Part shown: one piece after another, positions 26,534-35,901 of the stretch
Layout of the letters: the number at the start of each line of letters is the position of its first letter
Numbering within the stretch: the first letter of the stretch is position 1
Source of the DNA: Lachnospiraceae bacterium XBB1006
Lineage (GTDB): Bacteria > Bacillota > Clostridia > Lachnospirales > Lachnospiraceae
Direction of reading: 5' to 3'
NCBI GenBank assembly: GCA_900115795.1
Contig: FOXT01000005.1
Coordinates: 181,015-245,014, forward strand
DNA length: 64,000 bases
The notes under the pieces: model-generated
Seen by the model: the letters and a program-made list of their open reading frames with translations, nothing else
What the model was told of the DNA's origin: nothing
Database searches by the model: none
Translations under genes and position numbers: made by a program

Positions 26534-26557
26534 GCATAATTTAAACCATGAGTTTTT

Positions 26558-26588
26558 GGGCTGAGGAGCAGATCCTCAGCCCTTTTTT
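26558..26588 (+). terminator. Riboswitch-controlled terminator
   Basis: GGGCTGAGGA at 26558-26567 pairs with TCCTCAGCCC at 26573-26582, followed by six T. It lies between the TPP aptamer and thiS and is the expected expression platform. Confidence 0.92.
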
Positions 26589-26625
26589 CATGCAGAAATA
26601 GTAGAAAAGAAATTGGGGGCGACGT

Positions 26626-26820
26626 ATGGTTAAAGTTAATGGAAAAGAGCTTCCGGTAGAGGGCATGCTTCTTTCGGAGTTTTTGCAAAGGGAAGCGTAT
26701 CCCATAGACCGGATTGTGGTAGAGCGAAATCTGGAGATTGTGCCAAAACAAACGTACGGTCTGGTAAAGCTTGAAGCTGGCGATTGCGTGGAAGTGGTTA
26801 GCTTTGTAGGAGGCGGTTGA
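26626..26820 (+). CDS. thiS: Sulfur carrier protein ThiS
   Basis: A 64-aa ubiquitin-like carrier that brings sulfur to thiazole formation as a C-terminal thiocarboxylate. The chain ends VSFVGGG, giving the required terminal Gly-Gly, and the beta-grasp pattern (VNGKELPVEG, RIVVERNLEIVPKQ, GDCVEVVSFVGGG) is standard. It is the first gene after the riboswitch, with thiF one base after its stop. Confidence 0.95.
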   Translation: MVKVNGKELPVEGMLLSEFLQREAYPIDRIVVERNLEIVPKQTYGLVKLEAGDCVEVVSFVGGG

Positions 26821-26821
26821 T

Positions 26822-27463
26822 ATGACAAAGGAAGCATATGAAAAAGCGCTTTGCCAGCGACAGGGTAACGAGCGAACCAACCTGTTTTCCCGCGCAACAG
26901 TGGCAATTTGCGGACTTGGTGGCTTAGGCTCGGCAATTGCTTTGATGTTGGCACGTTCCGGTGTGGGACGGTTGGTGGTAATAGACCACGACGAGGTGGA
27001 GCTTTCGAATATTCATAGACAACAATATCGGATAAGCCAAATTGGACAAAAGAAAACGGATAGTATCAAAGAACTGATTGGAGAGGTGAACCCTTACTGT
27101 GATGTCATAACAAAAAATGTAATTGTGACGGAGGAAAATATCGGTGGGCTTTTAGCAGAAGCGGATGTGGTATGTGAGGCCTTTGATAAGCCGGAAAATA
27201 AAGCGATGCTTGTAAATACCATGCAGACGCTTTTTCCGGAAAAACCGGTGGTAACCGGATCCGGCATGGCAGGATTCGGGGATGCAAATGCCATTCGTAC
27301 AAAACACATTACCCCTACCCTGACGGTTTGTGGAGACGGGGTAAGCGATGTGGCAACACAGGGGAGTCTGGTAGCTGCCAGAGTAGGTATCTGCGCGGGA
27401 CATCAGGCCCTTTCCATATTAGCGAGGATAGAAGGATTGGAGAGAGAAGAAGATGGAAGATAA
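26822..27463 (+). CDS. thiF: ThiS adenylyltransferase ThiF (short clostridial type)
   Basis: An E1-like enzyme that adenylates the ThiS C-terminus before sulfur transfer. The 213-aa protein has the nucleotide-binding [10 protein letters not shown] loop (about residues 37-46), [17 protein letters not shown] with the catalytic Arg/Gln region (about 57-73) and KTDSIKELI. It is shorter than E. coli ThiF, and no CxxC zinc pair is visible, as in the short ThiF subfamily found with ThiS in clostridia. It overlaps thiG by 11 bases. Confidence 0.9.
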   Translation: MTKEAYEKALCQRQGNERTNLFSRATVAICGLGGLGSAIALMLARSGVGRLVVIDHDEVELSNIHRQQYRISQIGQKKTDSIKELIGEVNPYCDVITKNVIVTEENIGGLLAEADVVCEAFDKPENKAMLVNTMQTLFPEKPVVTGSGMAGFGDANAIRTKHITPTLTVCGDGVSDVATQGSLVAARVGICAGHQALSILARIEGLEREEDGR

Positions 27464-28220
27464 GTTTGAACTTGGTGGCGTGTCTTTTTCATCCCGTTTT
27501 ATATTGGGATCCGGAAAATATTCTCTGGACCTGATTAAAGCAGCGGTGCAGGATGCGGGGGCACAGATGATTACGGTTGCCGTAAGACGTGCAAATACCA
27601 AAGAAAGCGATAATATTATGAATTATATTCCGGAGGGAGTGACCTTACTTCCAAACACCTCCGGGGCAAGAGATGCCGAAGAGGCGGTTCGCATTGCGCG
27701 ATTAGGAAGAGAACTTGGATGCGGTAATTTTGTTAAGGTGGAAATTATGCGGGATTCAAAGTATTTGCTGCCGGATAACTTAGAAACAGTAAAGGCAACG
27801 GAACGGTTGACCAAAGAGGGATTCATCGTTATGCCGTATATGTATCCGGACTTGTATGTGGCGCGTCAGCTGGTGGAGGCAGGAGCAGCCTGTGTTATGC
27901 CGCTTGCAGCACCAATTGGTTCGAATCGAGGACTTGCAACGAAGGAGTTCATTCAGATTTTGATTGACGAATTGGATGTTCCGATTATCGTGGATGCAGG
28001 CATTGGACGCCCGTCACAGGCGTGTGAAGCAATGGAAATGGGAGCTGCTGCAATTATGGCGAATACCGCATTGGCAACAGCGAGAAATATTCCACAAATG
28101 GCAAGTGCGTTTAAGGCGGCCATTGAAGCGGGAAGAAGTGCCTACCTGGCAGGACTTGGCCGAGTTATGAGCCGCGGTGCAGAAAGCAGTGATCCGCTAA
28201 CCGGATTTTTGCGGGATTAG
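27453..28220 (+). CDS. thiG: Thiazole synthase ThiG
   Basis: Forms the thiazole phosphate ring from 1-deoxy-xylulose 5-phosphate, dehydroglycine and ThiS thiocarboxylate. The 255-aa TIM barrel has LGSGKY near residue 19, TVAVRRAN near 40, [19 protein letters not shown], the Schiff-base Lys region FVKVEIM, and phosphate-binding [20 protein letters not shown] and MANTALATA. Length is normal. It overlaps the end of thiF and is followed ten bases later by thiH. Confidence 0.97.
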   Translation: MEDKFELGGVSFSSRFILGSGKYSLDLIKAAVQDAGAQMITVAVRRANTKESDNIMNYIPEGVTLLPNTSGARDAEEAVRIARLGRELGCGNFVKVEIMRDSKYLLPDNLETVKATERLTKEGFIVMPYMYPDLYVARQLVEAGAACVMPLAAPIGSNRGLATKEFIQILIDELDVPIIVDAGIGRPSQACEAMEMGAAAIMANTALATARNIPQMASAFKAAIEAGRSAYLAGLGRVMSRGAESSDPLTGFLRD

Positions 28221-28230
28221 GAGGCGCGGT

Positions 28231-29481
28231 ATGGAGAATCAGTTTTTGGTGGATTCGGAATATCTTTCCAAAGAGGCGCTTTTGAAAAAACATCGGTTGG
28301 AAGAGGAACCGGAAAGTCGCACGAATCACATGGCCTATCAGGAAGGCATGGAGGTAATCGATTCGGATATTAAGCAAACCGTTTTAAATGCCATAAAAGA
28401 TTACGATCCAACCATTTACAAAAAAGAAGATGTGTTGTTTGCACTACAAAAGAAAAGCTGTGATGTGGAGGATTTGAAAGCGCTTTTGTCTCCGGCAGCA
28501 GAACCTTACTTAGAGCAAATGGCTGTGCGGGCGCGTACGGAAACCAGCAAACATTTTGGCAATACGGTGTATTTATTCACACCGCTTTATATAGCCAATT
28601 ATTGTGAGAATTATTGTGTGTATTGCGGCTTTAATTGTTTTAATCATATTCGGAGAAATCTGTTGAAGGACGAGGAGCTTCGGCATGAGATGCAGGTCAT
28701 TGCGGATTCCGGTATGGAGGAAATTCTGATTCTTACCGGAGAAAGCCGTGCAAAAAGCGATGTGCACTACATTGGTGAGGCGGTAAAAATGGCGAAGGAG
28801 TACTTCCGTATGGTGGGACTTGAAATTTATCCGCTTAACACAGAGGAATATGCGTATTTGCATGCATGTGGCGCGGATTATGTTACGGTCTTTCAGGAAA
28901 CCTATGATACCACCGTTTATGAATCGCTCCATTTGGCCGGACACAAGCGCTGCTGGCCATATCGGTTTGATGCACAGGAACGTGCGCTTCGAGGCGGTGT
29001 GCGTGGGGTAGCATTTGCGGCACTTTTAGGATTGGCGGATTTCCGAAAGGATGCTCTTGCTACAGCCCTTCATGCGTCGCTTTTGCAAAAAAAATACCCC
29101 CATGCAGAGATTTCCCTGTCCTGTCCGCGGCTTCGTCCAATCAAAGGGAATGAAACGATTCATTCGGAAAATGTACATGAGCGGCAGCTGCTGCAAATCA
29201 TCTGTGCCTATCGTATATTTTTGCCTTACGCGGGGATTACGGTATCGTCTAGAGAAAGTGCCACATTCCGAAACGGGATTGCAAAGATTGCGGCTACGAA
29301 GATTTCAGCGGGAGTTTCTACGGGCATTGGTGATCACGAGGAAAAATACCATGGACAGGAAGCAGAACAGGCCGGGGATGAGCAGTTTGAGATTGATGAT
29401 GGCAGAAGCTTTGAGACCATGTATGAAGATATGGAAGGAGAGGGCTTGCAGCCCGTGTTAAACGATTATTTGTATGTGTAA
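28231..29481 (+). CDS. thiH: 2-iminoacetate synthase ThiH (radical SAM tyrosine lyase)
   Basis: A radical SAM enzyme that cleaves tyrosine to dehydroglycine and p-cresol, supplying the thiazole C-N unit in anaerobes in place of the oxygen-dependent ThiO. The 416-aa protein has the 4Fe-4S motif C125-x3-C129-x2-C132 (NYCENYCVYCGF), LTGES near residue 170, YPLNTEEY and VTVFQETYD. Length fits ThiH. It overlaps the next gene by eight bases. Its use supports an oxygen-sensitive lifestyle. Confidence 0.95.
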   Translation: MENQFLVDSEYLSKEALLKKHRLEEEPESRTNHMAYQEGMEVIDSDIKQTVLNAIKDYDPTIYKKEDVLFALQKKSCDVEDLKALLSPAAEPYLEQMAVRARTETSKHFGNTVYLFTPLYIANYCENYCVYCGFNCFNHIRRNLLKDEELRHEMQVIADSGMEEILILTGESRAKSDVHYIGEAVKMAKEYFRMVGLEIYPLNTEEYAYLHACGADYVTVFQETYDTTVYESLHLAGHKRCWPYRFDAQERALRGGVRGVAFAALLGLADFRKDALATALHASLLQKKYPHAEISLSCPRLRPIKGNETIHSENVHERQLLQIICAYRIFLPYAGITVSSRESATFRNGIAKIAATKISAGVSTGIGDHEEKYHGQEAEQAGDEQFEIDDGRSFETMYEDMEGEGLQPVLNDYLYV

Positions 29482-30082
29482 GATAATTGCAATGACGGAT
29501 AGTCACGTGGCAAAAGGAAATTTTTTAAACAGAATAGACGAGATTTGCCAAAGCGGTGTCTATGGACTGATTCTTCGGGAAAAGGACACAACGGATGCAG
29601 AGTATGAGTGGCTGGTACGGAAAGTCCTGCCGATTTGTGAGCGGTACGATACGCGTCTGATTTTGCATGAGCATGTAAAGGTGGCGCTTCGATTGAAACA
29701 TCCGTATCTGCATGTCTCCATGGGAACGCTGTCACAGATGCAGGGCAAGGAGCGTCGGGCATTTTGGATGCTTGGGGCATCGTGTCATAGCCGGGAAGAG
29801 GTGCAAAAGGCCGTGTGTTTCGGCGCAACTTATGTGACCTTAAGTCCAATTTTTGAAACTGCATGCAAACCGCTGGCGGATGCACTTGGAACGAAGGTTC
29901 TTTCGGATGTGGCAAAAAATGCTACGATTCCGGTAATTGCCCTTGGAGGAATCCGTGTGAACAATGTTTCCCAGGTGAAAAAAAGCGGTGCCGAGGGAAT
30001 TTGTGTGCGCGGAGAATACATGACCTGCAAGGATGTGGCATGGCTAACCAGGCGGTTTACCGATCAATGGAGGGAGGCTTGA
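29474..30082 (+). CDS. tenI: ThiE-like protein, probable TenI (thiazole tautomerase)
   Basis: A 202-aa TIM-barrel protein of the ThiE/TenI family. It keeps the family order (IAMTDSHV, GLILREKD, LILHEHV, LHVSMGTL, LGASCHSREEVQKA, YVTLSPIFETACKP, VIALGGIRVNNV) but lacks the metal/pyrophosphate signature of true ThiE: the LINDxxD-type strand is LILHEHV, and VHLGQ is replaced by LHVSM. TenI proteins aromatise the thiazole tautomer and keep a His in the S-x-HS segment, present here. Function as tautomerase is therefore likely, and a true ThiE follows directly. It overlaps thiH by eight bases. Confidence 0.8.
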   Translation: MCKIIAMTDSHVAKGNFLNRIDEICQSGVYGLILREKDTTDAEYEWLVRKVLPICERYDTRLILHEHVKVALRLKHPYLHVSMGTLSQMQGKERRAFWMLGASCHSREEVQKAVCFGATYVTLSPIFETACKPLADALGTKVLSDVAKNATIPVIALGGIRVNNVSQVKKSGAEGICVRGEYMTCKDVAWLTRRFTDQWREA

Positions 30083-30084
30083 AA

Positions 30085-30714
30085 ATGAGACGGGAAACGT
30101 TGCGATTGTATGCGATTACCGATCCGAAGTACGCAGTGCATGTTTCCATGAAGGATGTGGTGAGAAGTGCGTTAGAAGGTGGTGTCACCATGATTCAATT
30201 AAGGGAAAAAAATTGTTCGCAGGAAGCATTTTTGCAGAAGGCAAAGGAAATTTGTGCCCTTTGCCACGCTTATCAGGTGCCGCTTATCATAAACGATAAT
30301 TGGCAGGTGGCATTGGATAGTGGAGCGGATGGGGTGCATCTTGGACAGTCGGATTTGCCGGAGGATATCCGATTTTTAAAAGAAAAGAAGCTATGGGTCG
30401 GCATTACCGCAAAGACTGTGGAACAGGCACAGCGAGCGGAAGCTATGGGTGCCGATTACATAGGGGTTGGTGCGTTGTTTGGCTCGCCGACCAAACAGGA
30501 TGCAAAACGCATTACGTTTTCGGAATGTAAGGAAATTTGTGAAAGTGTTTCCATTCCGGCAGTGGGCATTGGTGGAATTACCAAGGATAATCTTAGGGAA
30601 TTAGAAGGGATTCCACTTGCAGGTGTTGCCCTTGTTTCTGCCGTATTCGGTGCAGAGGATATACGAAATAGCAGTAGGGAGTTGCGGAGGCTTACGGAGG
30701 AGATTTTTACATAA
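30085..30714 (+). CDS. thiE: Thiamin-phosphate synthase ThiE
   Basis: Joins the pyrimidine pyrophosphate and thiazole phosphate to make thiamin phosphate. The 209-aa TIM barrel has LYAITDPK, TMIQLREKN, LIINDNWQVALDSGADGVHLGQ with the metal-binding region, VGITAKT, YIGVGALFGSPTK and AVGIGGITKDN. The ATG at 30085 is two bases after the tenI stop, with GGGAGG upstream; the frame is open further back but only inside tenI. ThiD follows 11 bases after its stop. Confidence 0.95.
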   Translation: MRRETLRLYAITDPKYAVHVSMKDVVRSALEGGVTMIQLREKNCSQEAFLQKAKEICALCHAYQVPLIINDNWQVALDSGADGVHLGQSDLPEDIRFLKEKKLWVGITAKTVEQAQRAEAMGADYIGVGALFGSPTKQDAKRITFSECKEICESVSIPAVGIGGITKDNLRELEGIPLAGVALVSAVFGAEDIRNSSRELRRLTEEIFT

Positions 30715-30725
30715 GAAAGAGAGCT

Positions 30726-31532
30726 ATGAAGATGAAAAGCGTATTAAGTATAGCAGGAAGTGATTGCAGTGGCGGTGCAGGGATTCAAGCAGATTTAAAG
30801 GCGATGATGGCCAATGGCGTGTACGGCATGAGTGCCATTACCGCTTTGACGGCGCAAAACACCATGGGTGTGCAAAGCATTTACCCGGTGCCACCGGAGT
30901 TTTTAGAACAACAGTTACTTAGTGTATTTACAGATATTATGCCGGATGCAGTAAAAATTGGAATGGTCTCCGATCCGGACTTAATTAGTGTGATTGCAAA
31001 GACACTTGTCCGATTTGGAGCAAAAAACATTGTGGTGGATCCCGTTATGGTTGCCACAAGTAAGGCAACCCTCGCGGGACAGGACGCGATTCTTAGAGCA
31101 TGTGAAGAATTGTATCCCCTTGCGCGTGTTTTAACGCCGAACATTGCGGAGGCAGAGGCGTTGGTTGGGAAGTGTATTCGGAGTCGCCAGCAAATGGAGT
31201 GTGCAGCCGTTCAATTGGGTGAACGATTCCAAACAAGTATCTTAATTAAGGGCGGTCACCGGAAAAATGATGCGGATGATGTGTTCTACTATGCTCCTAG
31301 CGGGGAACTGCATTGGGTGTTTGGCCGACGGGTGGATAATCCGAATACCCATGGAACCGGTTGTACATTGTCGAGCAGTATTGCAGCGAATTTGGCGAAG
31401 GGGTGTAGTTTATATGACAGCATCGTTTGTGCCAAGGATTACATTACCAGAATAATTTTATTTGGACTTGACTTAGGGCATGGCAGCGGCCCGTTAAATC
31501 ATGCTGCCACATTAACGGAAAAGAAAGAGTAG
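30726..31532 (+). CDS. thiD: Hydroxymethylpyrimidine (phosphate) kinase ThiD
   Basis: Phosphorylates HMP and HMP-P to the pyrophosphate. The 268-aa ribokinase-fold protein has SIAGSDCSGGAGIQADLK near residue 8, GMSAITALTAQNT, VVDPVMVATSK, LTPNIAEAEAL, ILIKGGH and the anion-hole/catalytic NTHGTGCTLSSSIAANLA. The Cys after G-T-G is the usual catalytic-site residue. Length is normal. It is part of the TPP-controlled operon, followed 15 bases later by thiC. The first Met has a weak site; a second Met two codons on is an equal alternative. Confidence 0.95.
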   Translation: MKMKSVLSIAGSDCSGGAGIQADLKAMMANGVYGMSAITALTAQNTMGVQSIYPVPPEFLEQQLLSVFTDIMPDAVKIGMVSDPDLISVIAKTLVRFGAKNIVVDPVMVATSKATLAGQDAILRACEELYPLARVLTPNIAEAEALVGKCIRSRQQMECAAVQLGERFQTSILIKGGHRKNDADDVFYYAPSGELHWVFGRRVDNPNTHGTGCTLSSSIAANLAKGCSLYDSIVCAKDYITRIILFGLDLGHGSGPLNHAATLTEKKE

Positions 31533-31547
31533 AGGAGAAGGAAAAAG

Positions 31548-32858
31548 ATGATTCGATACACAACACAGATGGATGCAGCACGTAAAGGCATCTACACAAA
31601 AGAATTAGAGGAAGTTGCAGCAAAAGAACGGATGGATAAGGAAACACTTCGTAAGCTTGTAGCAGAAGGAAAAGCAGTTATTTGCGCAAACAAACATCAT
31701 ACGGCACTTAGCCCACAGGGTGTGGGAAGTATGCTTCGCACCAAGATTAATGTGAATCTGGGAGTGTCCAGGGATTGCAAGGATTACGACATTGAAATGC
31801 AAAAAGTGATGCAGGCGGTTAATCTTGGGGCGGAAGCAATCATGGATTTGTCTTCCCATGGGGATACCCGTCCATTCCGAAGAAAATTAACCAGCGAGTG
31901 TCCGGCTATGATTGGTACCGTTCCGGTGTACGATAGTGTAATTCATTATCAGCGTGATTTGGCAACCTTGTCAGCAAAGGATTTTATTGATGTGGTGCGT
32001 ATGCATGCGGAGGACGGCGTGGATTTTGTTACATTGCACTGTGGCATTACCAGAAAAACCATTGACCAGATTAAGAATCATAAGCGTAAAATGAACATTG
32101 TCAGCCGCGGAGGTAGTCTGGTGTTTGCATGGATGTCCATGACAGGAGAAGAGAATCCTTTTTACGAGTATTTTGATGAAATTCTGGATATTTGCGAGGA
32201 GCATGATGTGACCATTTCCCTGGGAGATGCTTGTCGTCCGGGATGTTTAGCGGATGCAACGGATGTTTGTCAGATTGAAGAACTGGTTCGTCTTGGGGAA
32301 TTAACCAAACGTGCCTGGGAGCATAACGTGCAGGTAATGGTGGAAGGTCCGGGACATGTGCCGCTTAATCAGGTTGCCGCCAATATGGAAATCCAGCAGT
32401 CAATTTGTATGGGCGCACCATTTTATGTATTAGGACCAATTGTTACGGACATCGCGCCGGGATATGATCACATTACCAGCGCAATTGGAGGCGCCGTAGC
32501 GGCAATGAGCGGAGCAGCATTTCTTTGCTACGTAACGCCGGCAGAGCATTTGGCACTGCCGAATGTAGAGGATGTAAAGCAGGGAATTATTGCTTCCAAG
32601 ATTGCAGCCCATGCAGCAGACATTGCAAAGGGAATTCCGGGAGCGCGTGAGCAGGATGACAAAATGGCCGATGCAAGACGTGCCCTTGATTGGGAAGCCC
32701 AGTATGCTTGTGCCCTTGATCCGGAAACGGCAAAAGCCATTCGTGAAAGCCGTAAGCCGGAAGAGGATCACGAAGAAACTTGCAGTATGTGTGGAAAATT
32801 CTGCGCCGTGCGTAGCATGAATAAAGCACTGAGTGGGGAGTATATTGATATCTTATAA
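31548..32858 (+). CDS. thiC: Phosphomethylpyrimidine synthase ThiC (short form)
   Basis: A radical SAM-type enzyme that rearranges aminoimidazole ribotide to HMP phosphate. The 436-aa protein has [10 protein letters not shown] near residue 104, [57 protein letters not shown] and the C-terminal FeS cysteines C412, C415 and C419. It lacks the N-terminal domain of the 600-aa proteobacterial enzyme, as is usual in clostridia. The last Cys spacing here is CX2CX3C, one residue tighter than the CX2CX4C I know from E. coli ThiC. A BzaF-type benzimidazole synthase is possible by homology, but the TPP riboswitch favours ThiC. Confidence 0.93.
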   Translation: MIRYTTQMDAARKGIYTKELEEVAAKERMDKETLRKLVAEGKAVICANKHHTALSPQGVGSMLRTKINVNLGVSRDCKDYDIEMQKVMQAVNLGAEAIMDLSSHGDTRPFRRKLTSECPAMIGTVPVYDSVIHYQRDLATLSAKDFIDVVRMHAEDGVDFVTLHCGITRKTIDQIKNHKRKMNIVSRGGSLVFAWMSMTGEENPFYEYFDEILDICEEHDVTISLGDACRPGCLADATDVCQIEELVRLGELTKRAWEHNVQVMVEGPGHVPLNQVAANMEIQQSICMGAPFYVLGPIVTDIAPGYDHITSAIGGAVAAMSGAAFLCYVTPAEHLALPNVEDVKQGIIASKIAAHAADIAKGIPGAREQDDKMADARRALDWEAQYACALDPETAKAIRESRKPEEDHEETCSMCGKFCAVRSMNKALSGEYIDIL

Positions 32859-32869
32859 AAAAGAAAGTT

Positions 32870-32904
32870 GGCCGCGACGCATGATCGCGGCCTCTTTCTT
32901 TTTT
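32870..32904 (+). terminator. Terminator of the thiamin operon
   Basis: GGCCGCGA at 32870-32877 pairs with TCGCGGCC at 32885-32892, followed by a T-rich tract. Confidence 0.92.
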
Positions 32905-32914
32905 ATGCTAAAAA

Positions 32915-32923
32915 TGGTATAAT
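32915..32923 (+). promoter_or_regulatory. Extended -10 promoter of the FeS/FAD oxidoreductase
   Basis: TGGTATAAT is a consensus extended -10 (TGn-TATAAT). The -35 position falls in the T-tract of the preceding terminator and is weak. The start codon lies about 60 bases on. Confidence 0.6.
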
Positions 32924-32983
32924 TAGTTAAAAGTTTACTTTTTCACAGGACAAGGTGTTGTAGAAAGAAGAGGGTAACAAGAT

Positions 32984-35842
32984 ATGGATATGAAAAATAT
33001 GAACATGAAAGACACGAAAACACCGTACTCACTGGATCCGAACCGAAATAGGAAAGATCCTCGTGCGGGAATCATTCCGGAGTGCGTGGATATGAATGCA
33101 CCGTTTCGGGAACCCCTTGCAAGATTTGCAACTGCAGTAACCGACCGGGCTGCAATTAAGCTGGGAAGAGAGAAGATTACCAAGGAAAGCCCGGAATATT
33201 GGGGTCTTGCGAATCTTATTACGGATGCACAGTGCGAGATTGCCTTGAAGATGGAGAAACGAAAACCAAAGACGTTTGAGGAAATTGCGGCTCGTTGTCC
33301 GGAGTATTCGAAGGAAGAATTGCAGAAGCAATTGGATGAGATGTCCTATAATGGCGTGATTGAGTATAATTACGAGAATCCGCAGCACGTGCGCCAGTAT
33401 GTTTTACCGATGTATGTACCGGGATCGGCGGAATTTGGAAATATGAATCCGGATAATTTTAAGAAGTATCCGGAGGTAGGACCGTTTTTTGAGCGTATGA
33501 GTCGTATCCCGTTAGAGGGATTGACCCACATGGTGCCTATGGGTGGTGCAGGAATTGGTATGCACGTGATTCCGGTGGAGAAATCCATTGAGATGGCAAA
33601 TAATTCTTGTAGTCTGGAACATATTTCTCACTGGCTTGATAAATACGAGGGAAAATATGCAGCATCTCCTTGTTCCTGTCGTAAATCCAGAACAACATTT
33701 GAAGAGGGGTGCGCGGACGATCCGGAAGGCTGGTGTATTGCGGTTGGCGATATGGCGGACTGGGTTGTGGAAACCAACAAAGGTGGTCGTTATATTACCA
33801 GAGAAGAAGCCCTTGCCATTATGAAGCAGGCTGAAGAAAATGGATTTGTACATCAGATTACCAATATTGATGGAGAAGAGAAGATTTTTGCAATCTGTAA
33901 CTGCAATGTGAATGTATGTTACGCGCTTCGTACGTCTCAGTTATTTAATACACCGAATATGTCGCGTTCCGCTTATGTGGCCCATGTAGACAAGGAAAAT
34001 TGTGTGGCTTGCGGACAATGTGTGGAGGTATGCCCGGCAGGAGCAGCGACCCTTGGACAGAAGCTTTGTAAAAAAGATGGAACACAGGTCGTATACCCGA
34101 AAATGCCGCTTCCGACCGAAAAGAAGTGGTCGCAGGAAATGTGGACAGAAGATTATCGGGATATTAACCGAATTAATACGCATAAGACCGGTACTGCACC
34201 ATGTAAAACGGCATGCCCTGCCCATATTCCGGTACAGGGATATATTAAAATGGCATCCCAGGGAAGATATGAGGAAGCCCTTGCACTGATTAAGAAATAC
34301 AATCCGTTACCGGCGGTGTGTGGTCACGTATGTAATCGCCGTTGTGAGGATGCCTGCACCCGTGGAACCATTGATGAGGCATTGGCAATCGATGAAGTTA
34401 AGAAATTCGTAGCAATGCGGGATTTAAAGGCGGATACACGTTACATTCCAAAGAAGGTGATTCCAAAGTTGGGCGCCGGATTTGATGAGAAAATTGCTAT
34501 TATCGGAGCAGGTCCGGCAGGTATTTCCTGTGCTTACTATTTGGCATTAAAGGGATATAAGCCGACGTTATTTGATAAGAACCAGAAACCGGGCGGTATG
34601 GTGACCTATGGTATTCCGTCTTTCGTTATGGAAAAAGATGTGGTGGAAGCAGAAGTGGATGTTCTTAGGACATTGGGAGTAGATATCCGCTTAGGCGTAG
34701 AAGTTGGTAAAGATATTACCCTGGCCCAACTTCGTGAACAGGGTTACAAAGCATTTTACCTTGCCATCGGCTGCCAGGGCGGTCGTGGTATCCAGGTTCC
34801 GGGAGAAGATGCCAGGGGCGTAATGAAGGGTGTAGATTTGTTACATACCGTAATTGATGATGAAAGCTATTGCTTACAGGGAGACACAGTTGTCATCGGT
34901 GGAGGAAACGTTGCCATTGATGTAAGCCGTACAGCGATTCGTTGTGGTTCATCGAAGGTTACGCAGGTTTCGTTAGAGACACGAGAATGCATGCCGGCAC
35001 TTCCGGAAGAAATTGCGTTGGCTGAATCGGAAGGCATTTTGTTTGAAGGCGGATGGGGACCGAAGGAGATTCGAACAGAGAATGGAAAAGTTACCGGAAT
35101 TATCTTCAAGCGTTGTACCCAGGTGAAGAATGCCGAAGGACGTTTTGATCCAAAATACGATGAAAATGATACCATGGAACTGCCTTGCAAGAATGTAATT
35201 TTGTCCGTCGGTCAGACCACCGTTTGGGGAGATTTGTTAGCAGGCGAGAAGGTGGAATTCAGAGGTCCGGCACCGGTAGCAGATCCGGTTACGTTCCAGA
35301 CCAATGTGGAGGATATTTTTGTGGGCGGAGATATGTTCTATGGACCACGATTTGCCATTGACGCCATTGCATGTGGAAAAGAAGGTGCAGTGTCTATTCA
35401 TCGTTTTGTACAGCCACATTCTTCTTTGACGATAGGACGAGATCCGAATTTCTTTGTGGAACTTGATAAAGAGGATATTCTTGTAAAGGACTATGATCAT
35501 GTGGGACGACAGACAGCAGGTTACAAGAAAGCAGCAGACGGACAGTTATCCTTCCGTGACACCAAGGAACTCTTTACGGAGGAACAGGTAAAGGCAGAAA
35601 CATCCCGTTGCTTAGGTTGTGGAGCTTCCATTGTGGATCCGAATAAGTGTGTGGGATGCGGTTTATGTACCACACGTTGTGAATTCGATGCCATTAAACT
35701 TACCCGGGATAATCCGGATGCATCGACGATGCGAAAGGCAGAAGAGAAGCTGAAATATATACTTCCAAATGCAGCAAAGCAAACGTTAAAGAGACCATTC
35801 GTAAAGAAGACACCGAAGGAAACAGCTTGGTTAAAGAAATAA
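32984..35842 (+). CDS. Multidomain FeS/FAD pyridine-nucleotide oxidoreductase (GltD/NfnB-like)
   Basis: A 952-aa redox protein. Residues about 1-330 form a Cys-rich N-terminal module (SPCSCRKSRTTFEEGC, WCIAVGDMADW, ICNCNVNVCYAL). A 4Fe-4S motif CVACGQCVEVCPAG follows (about 340-353). Next is a glutamate-synthase-type FeS domain (CKTACPAHIPVQGYI and CGHVCNRRCEDACTRG, about 405-470), an FAD site IIGAGPAGISCAYYLA (about 505) and an NAD(P) site VIGGGNVAIDVSRTAIR (about 638). The C-terminus has a ferredoxin pair (CLGCG, then CVGCGLCTTRCEFDAI, about 876-900). It resembles GltD/NfnB and dihydropyrimidine dehydrogenase electron-transfer halves, so it should move electrons between NAD(P)H and a ferredoxin-like partner. 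The terminal substrate is unknown. Monocistronic. Confidence 0.85.
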   Translation: MDMKNMNMKDTKTPYSLDPNRNRKDPRAGIIPECVDMNAPFREPLARFATAVTDRAAIKLGREKITKESPEYWGLANLITDAQCEIALKMEKRKPKTFEEIAARCPEYSKEELQKQLDEMSYNGVIEYNYENPQHVRQYVLPMYVPGSAEFGNMNPDNFKKYPEVGPFFERMSRIPLEGLTHMVPMGGAGIGMHVIPVEKSIEMANNSCSLEHISHWLDKYEGKYAASPCSCRKSRTTFEEGCADDPEGWCIAVGDMADWVVETNKGGRYITREEALAIMKQAEENGFVHQITNIDGEEKIFAICNCNVNVCYALRTSQLFNTPNMSRSAYVAHVDKENCVACGQCVEVCPAGAATLGQKLCKKDGTQVVYPKMPLPTEKKWSQEMWTEDYRDINRINTHKTGTAPCKTACPAHIPVQGYIKMASQGRYEEALALIKKYNPLPAVCGHVCNRRCEDACTRGTIDEALAIDEVKKFVAMRDLKADTRYIPKKVIPKLGAGFDEKIAIIGAGPAGISCAYYLALKGYKPTLFDKNQKPGGMVTYGIPSFVMEKDVVEAEVDVLRTLGVDIRLGVEVGKDITLAQLREQGYKAFYLAIGCQGGRGIQVPGEDARGVMKGVDLLHTVIDDESYCLQGDTVVIGGGNVAIDVSRTAIRCGSSKVTQVSLETRECMPALPEEIALAESEGILFEGGWGPKEIRTENGKVTGIIFKRCTQVKNAEGRFDPKYDENDTMELPCKNVILSVGQTTVWGDLLAGEKVEFRGPAPVADPVTFQTNVEDIFVGGDMFYGPRFAIDAIACGKEGAVSIHRFVQPHSSLTIGRDPNFFVELDKEDILVKDYDHVGRQTAGYKKAADGQLSFRDTKELFTEEQVKAETSRCLGCGASIVDPNKCVGCGLCTTRCEFDAIKLTRDNPDASTMRKAEEKLKYILPNAAKQTLKRPFVKKTPKETAWLKK

Positions 35843-35848
35843 AAGTAT

Positions 35849-35895
35849 AAAAAAGCTACCCGGGTTGAGGAAAGCCTCGCCGGATAGCTTTTTTT
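35849..35895. terminator. Bidirectional terminator between convergent genes
   Basis: AAAAAAGCTACCCGG pairs with CCGGATAGCTTTTTTT (one mismatch) around an inner GAGG/CCTC helix. It ends both the oxidoreductase (+) and the activase (-). Confidence 0.88.
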
Positions 35896-35901
35896 CAATA
35901 A

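Noticed and set aside
32915-32983. Read-through of the thiamin operon into the FeS/FAD oxidoreductase
   Set aside because: A strong hairpin terminator and an extended -10 promoter separate them, so the oxidoreductase is treated as its own unit.
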